Of a stretch of 39,371 nt of DNA, positions 38,018 to 39,371 are shown piece by piece. Position 1 is the first letter of the stretch; each line of letters begins with the position of its first letter. A model generated the notes under the pieces. It did no database searches, was not told the origin of the DNA, and was given only the letters and a program-made list of their open reading frames with translations. The position numbers were made by a program, and so were the translations under genes. Source of the DNA: a virus; IMG/VR virus record IMGVR_UViG_3300042288_001356, positions 1 through 39,371 of that record; one strand, given 5' to 3'.

Positions 38018-38268
38018 CACGTCGAAGGAACCCAAGATCGCCCAGCGTCGGGGAACGCATCGCGTGCCCGACCAAGGCGACGTACACCGAACTGCGAACG
38101 TCCAAACTCCCCGCGTGTGTTCAGGCACGCCAGCTCGCACGCGAGATCGACGCCGTGCTGACCGAGTACCGGGACCGCGAGGATCTGCTGCTGCAAGCGG
38201 CGCGCGAGAAGGACGAGGCCAAGCGGGGCGACATCTACGAGCAGCTTCTCGGGAGGCGGAAGCCATGA
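38014..38268 (+). CDS. small basic coiled-coil protein, 84 aa
   Basis: The ATG at 38014 overlaps the previous stop, with GGGAGTGAAGGC upstream. The N-terminus is very basic (MTRRRNPRSPSVGER). The remainder is charged helix (QLAREIDAVLTEYRDREDLL, then KDEAKRGDIYEQLLGRRKP). It is directly coupled to the sigma-like gene that follows (ATGA), so it could be a cofactor of transcription, but no motif shows this. Confidence 0.68.
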   Translation: MTRRRNPRSPSVGERIACPTKATYTELRTSKLPACVQARQLAREIDAVLTEYRDREDLLLQAAREKDEAKRGDIYEQLLGRRKP

Positions 38269-38924
38269 AGACCACCGGGAAGAAACAGCCGACCGCCAGG
38301 TTTATCGCCGAACTGCCGATCGTTCTGGCCGCGAGGCGGCGGGAGCCGGATGCCGTGCTCGCCCTGTGGCTTCAGTACGCGCCGCTGTGGTTCAAGCAGA
38401 TCCGGACGGTCACGAACTCCGAACCCGAGGAATACATGGGTGTCGCGTTCGAGAGCTTCCTGCGGGCCGTGGACAAGTACGACGAGACGATGAACGTGCA
38501 GTTCTCGTCCTACTGCTGCCGCGTGATTCGGAACACGCTGATGACCGAGCATGTACGCGGGCGAGCGCCGGTGGTGATCCCGAAGAACGTCTGGGACAAG
38601 AAGGGCAGCGAGCACACACGCGGCGCAATCAGCCGTGCGAGCCGATCACGCCCGATCGAGGCCGTGGACTGGAACGCCCGCGCCAAGGGCTCCGATCCGT
38701 CGGCGGCGATGATCCGCGCGGAGGAGATGGAGGAGGTCCAGGCCGCGATGCGGAAGATCGGGCTCACGACCGAGGTCGATACGCTGCTGGCGCTGATCGG
38801 CGGCGAGTCTCGCCGGGGTCTTGCAAAGGCGTCCGGGTGCTCGCATACCGCGGTGCGTTTCCGAGCCGGCAGAGCGAGGGACAGGATCATTCGTGAGATC
38901 ATGGCGGAAAGGCGGACGGCATGA
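38265..38924 (+). CDS. sigma-70-family-like factor, 219 aa
   Basis: The ATG at 38265 has GGGAGG upstream. Residues about 57-100 resemble sigma region 2 (AFESFLRAVDKYDETMNVQF then SSYCCRVIRNTLMTEHVRGR), which binds core RNA polymerase and the -10 element. Residues about 170-215 hold a region-4-like HTH (LAKASGCSHTAVRFRAGRAR) for -35 contact. The spacer between them (about 105-160) is basic and acidic and less conserved. A phage-encoded sigma factor would redirect host polymerase to middle or late promoters. It lies ahead of the small-gene run and packaging genes. Confidence 0.78.
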   Translation: MKTTGKKQPTARFIAELPIVLAARRREPDAVLALWLQYAPLWFKQIRTVTNSEPEEYMGVAFESFLRAVDKYDETMNVQFSSYCCRVIRNTLMTEHVRGRAPVVIPKNVWDKKGSEHTRGAISRASRSRPIEAVDWNARAKGSDPSAAMIRAEEMEEVQAAMRKIGLTTEVDTLLALIGGESRRGLAKASGCSHTAVRFRAGRARDRIIREIMAERRTA

Positions 38925-39175
38925 CCACCCTCCTCCTCTGCCTCGTCGCGGTCCTCGAATCCGTCGTCATGCTCTGGCGGATCCGCGCGGGCGTCGGCGG
39001 CTCGGCGTTCCAAGCCGGGGCGAGCGCGTCGGCGATGTGCGCGACGCGGGTCCTGTGGCTGAATCTGGGAGTGGCGGCGGCGCTCGAGGGTCGGGCGCTG
39101 GTGGCTGGGCTCGCGTACTGCCTGTCGGCGGGCGCGGCGACTTGGATGGTGCATGGAATGAAAGGGAAGCGATGA
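38921..39175 (+). CDS. small membrane protein, 84 aa
   Basis: The ATG at 38921 overlaps the sigma-like gene stop. Hydrophobic segments occur at about 1-18 (MTTLLLCLVAVLESVVML) and 55-78 (LEGRALVAGLAYCLSAGAAT), with a glycine/alanine-rich stretch between, giving two or three membrane passes. The end is basic (GMKGKR). Its stop overlaps the gene that crosses the contig join. Unknown role. Confidence 0.72.
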   Translation: MTTLLLCLVAVLESVVMLWRIRAGVGGSAFQAGASASAMCATRVLWLNLGVAAALEGRALVAGLAYCLSAGAATWMVHGMKGKR

Positions 39176-39371
39176 GCGACAGCGTGGACATGCTGAACCG
39201 GACCGAACTGGACAAGGCACGCTCCGAGATTGAGCGGTTGAAGGCCGACAACAAGGCACTCGCGGCGGAGGCGGACGGGTTGGAGGAAGTGGCGAAGGTG
39301 CTGGGCAGGTCGCTTCAAGACCAACTTCGTTCTGCCGACCTTCGGACAGAGATTGACGTAGCTGAGACCAC
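39172..39371 (+). CDS. small coiled-coil protein, N-terminal part (gene crosses the contig join)
   Basis: This is the first part of the gene that finishes at window position 149. The ATG overlaps the previous stop. The visible residues are strongly helical and charged (TELDKARSEIERLKADNKAL, then EAADGLEEVAKVLGRSLQDQ in pattern), predicting a coiled coil. Reading through the 25-bp terminal repeat into the window start keeps the frame open, which confirms that the two ends are contiguous in the real molecule. Total predicted length is 107 residues. Confidence 0.8.
   Translation, partial: MSDSVDMLNRTELDKARSEIERLKADNKALAAEADGLEEVAKVLGRSLQDQLRSADLRTEIDVAET
39347..39371. repeat. right copy of 25-bp terminal direct repeat
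   Basis: Identical to positions 1-25 (CAGAGATTGA at the start of both). It lies within a coding sequence, which argues that the contig break is arbitrary and not a cos end. Confidence 0.9.

Noticed and set aside
1-39371. CRISPR array, rRNA or tRNA genes
   Set aside because: No regularly spaced 25-40-bp direct repeats with unique spacers, and no recognisable tRNA or rRNA segments on either strand.

Overview
The window reads as one complete, circularly mapping genome of a temperate, lambda-like, long-tailed phage with visibly GC-rich DNA. The last 25 bases repeat the first 25. Joining the two copies restores a 107-codon gene that starts near the right end and stops at 149, so the unique molecule is about 39,346 bp and the contig ends are arbitrary. 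I see no host gene, rRNA or tRNA. The host cannot be fixed from the sequence. The high GC content, serine-run and cysteine-rich tail proteins and a GspF-N-like domain in one cargo gene are compatible with a phage of Planctomycetota, but that is a guess.

Layout, nearly all rightward. (1) 36.7 kb through the contig join to 3.05 kb: tightly coupled small genes (ATGA/GTGA overlaps), including a methyltransferase, a sigma-70-like factor, small membrane proteins and many unknowns. (2) 3.05-12 kb: packaging and head (TerS, an HTH protein, TerL, a gpW-position protein, portal, a jelly-roll-like protein, S49 protease with a nested scaffold, decoration protein, major capsid protein). (3) 12-16.7 kb: an unusual block placed between head and neck, with an SGNH/GDSL-type hydrolase, two small membrane proteins, a possible TIM-barrel hydrolase and a lipoprotein. 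It may combine surface-glycan processing and lysis. (4) 16.7-26.8 kb: neck, tail tube, chaperone, a gp10-like protein, a reverse-strand cargo gene, a short tape measure, tail-tip and fibre proteins, and a glycine-rich adhesin flanked by two paralogous genes. (5) 26.8-27.6 kb: a leftward gene and a 366-bp control region with tandem repeats. (6) 27.6-36.7 kb: phosphoesterase, tyrosine integrase, PD-(D/E)XK exonuclease plus RecT-like annealase, RuvC-like resolvase, HNH protein, and a replication-initiator-like protein whose linker DNA is packed with GGACA/TGTCC repeats, as in lambda O/ori.

How it works together (inference): rightward transcription from the control region near 27.5 kb would express integration, recombination and replication genes, then the sigma-like factor. 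That factor may switch on the packaging, head and tail genes. Several structural genes share unusual leaders with CTTC motifs repeated about every 9-11 nt. Several early small genes share a near-identical ribosome-binding junction that also encodes the C-terminus of the preceding protein. No classical CI/Cro repressor pair was recognised.
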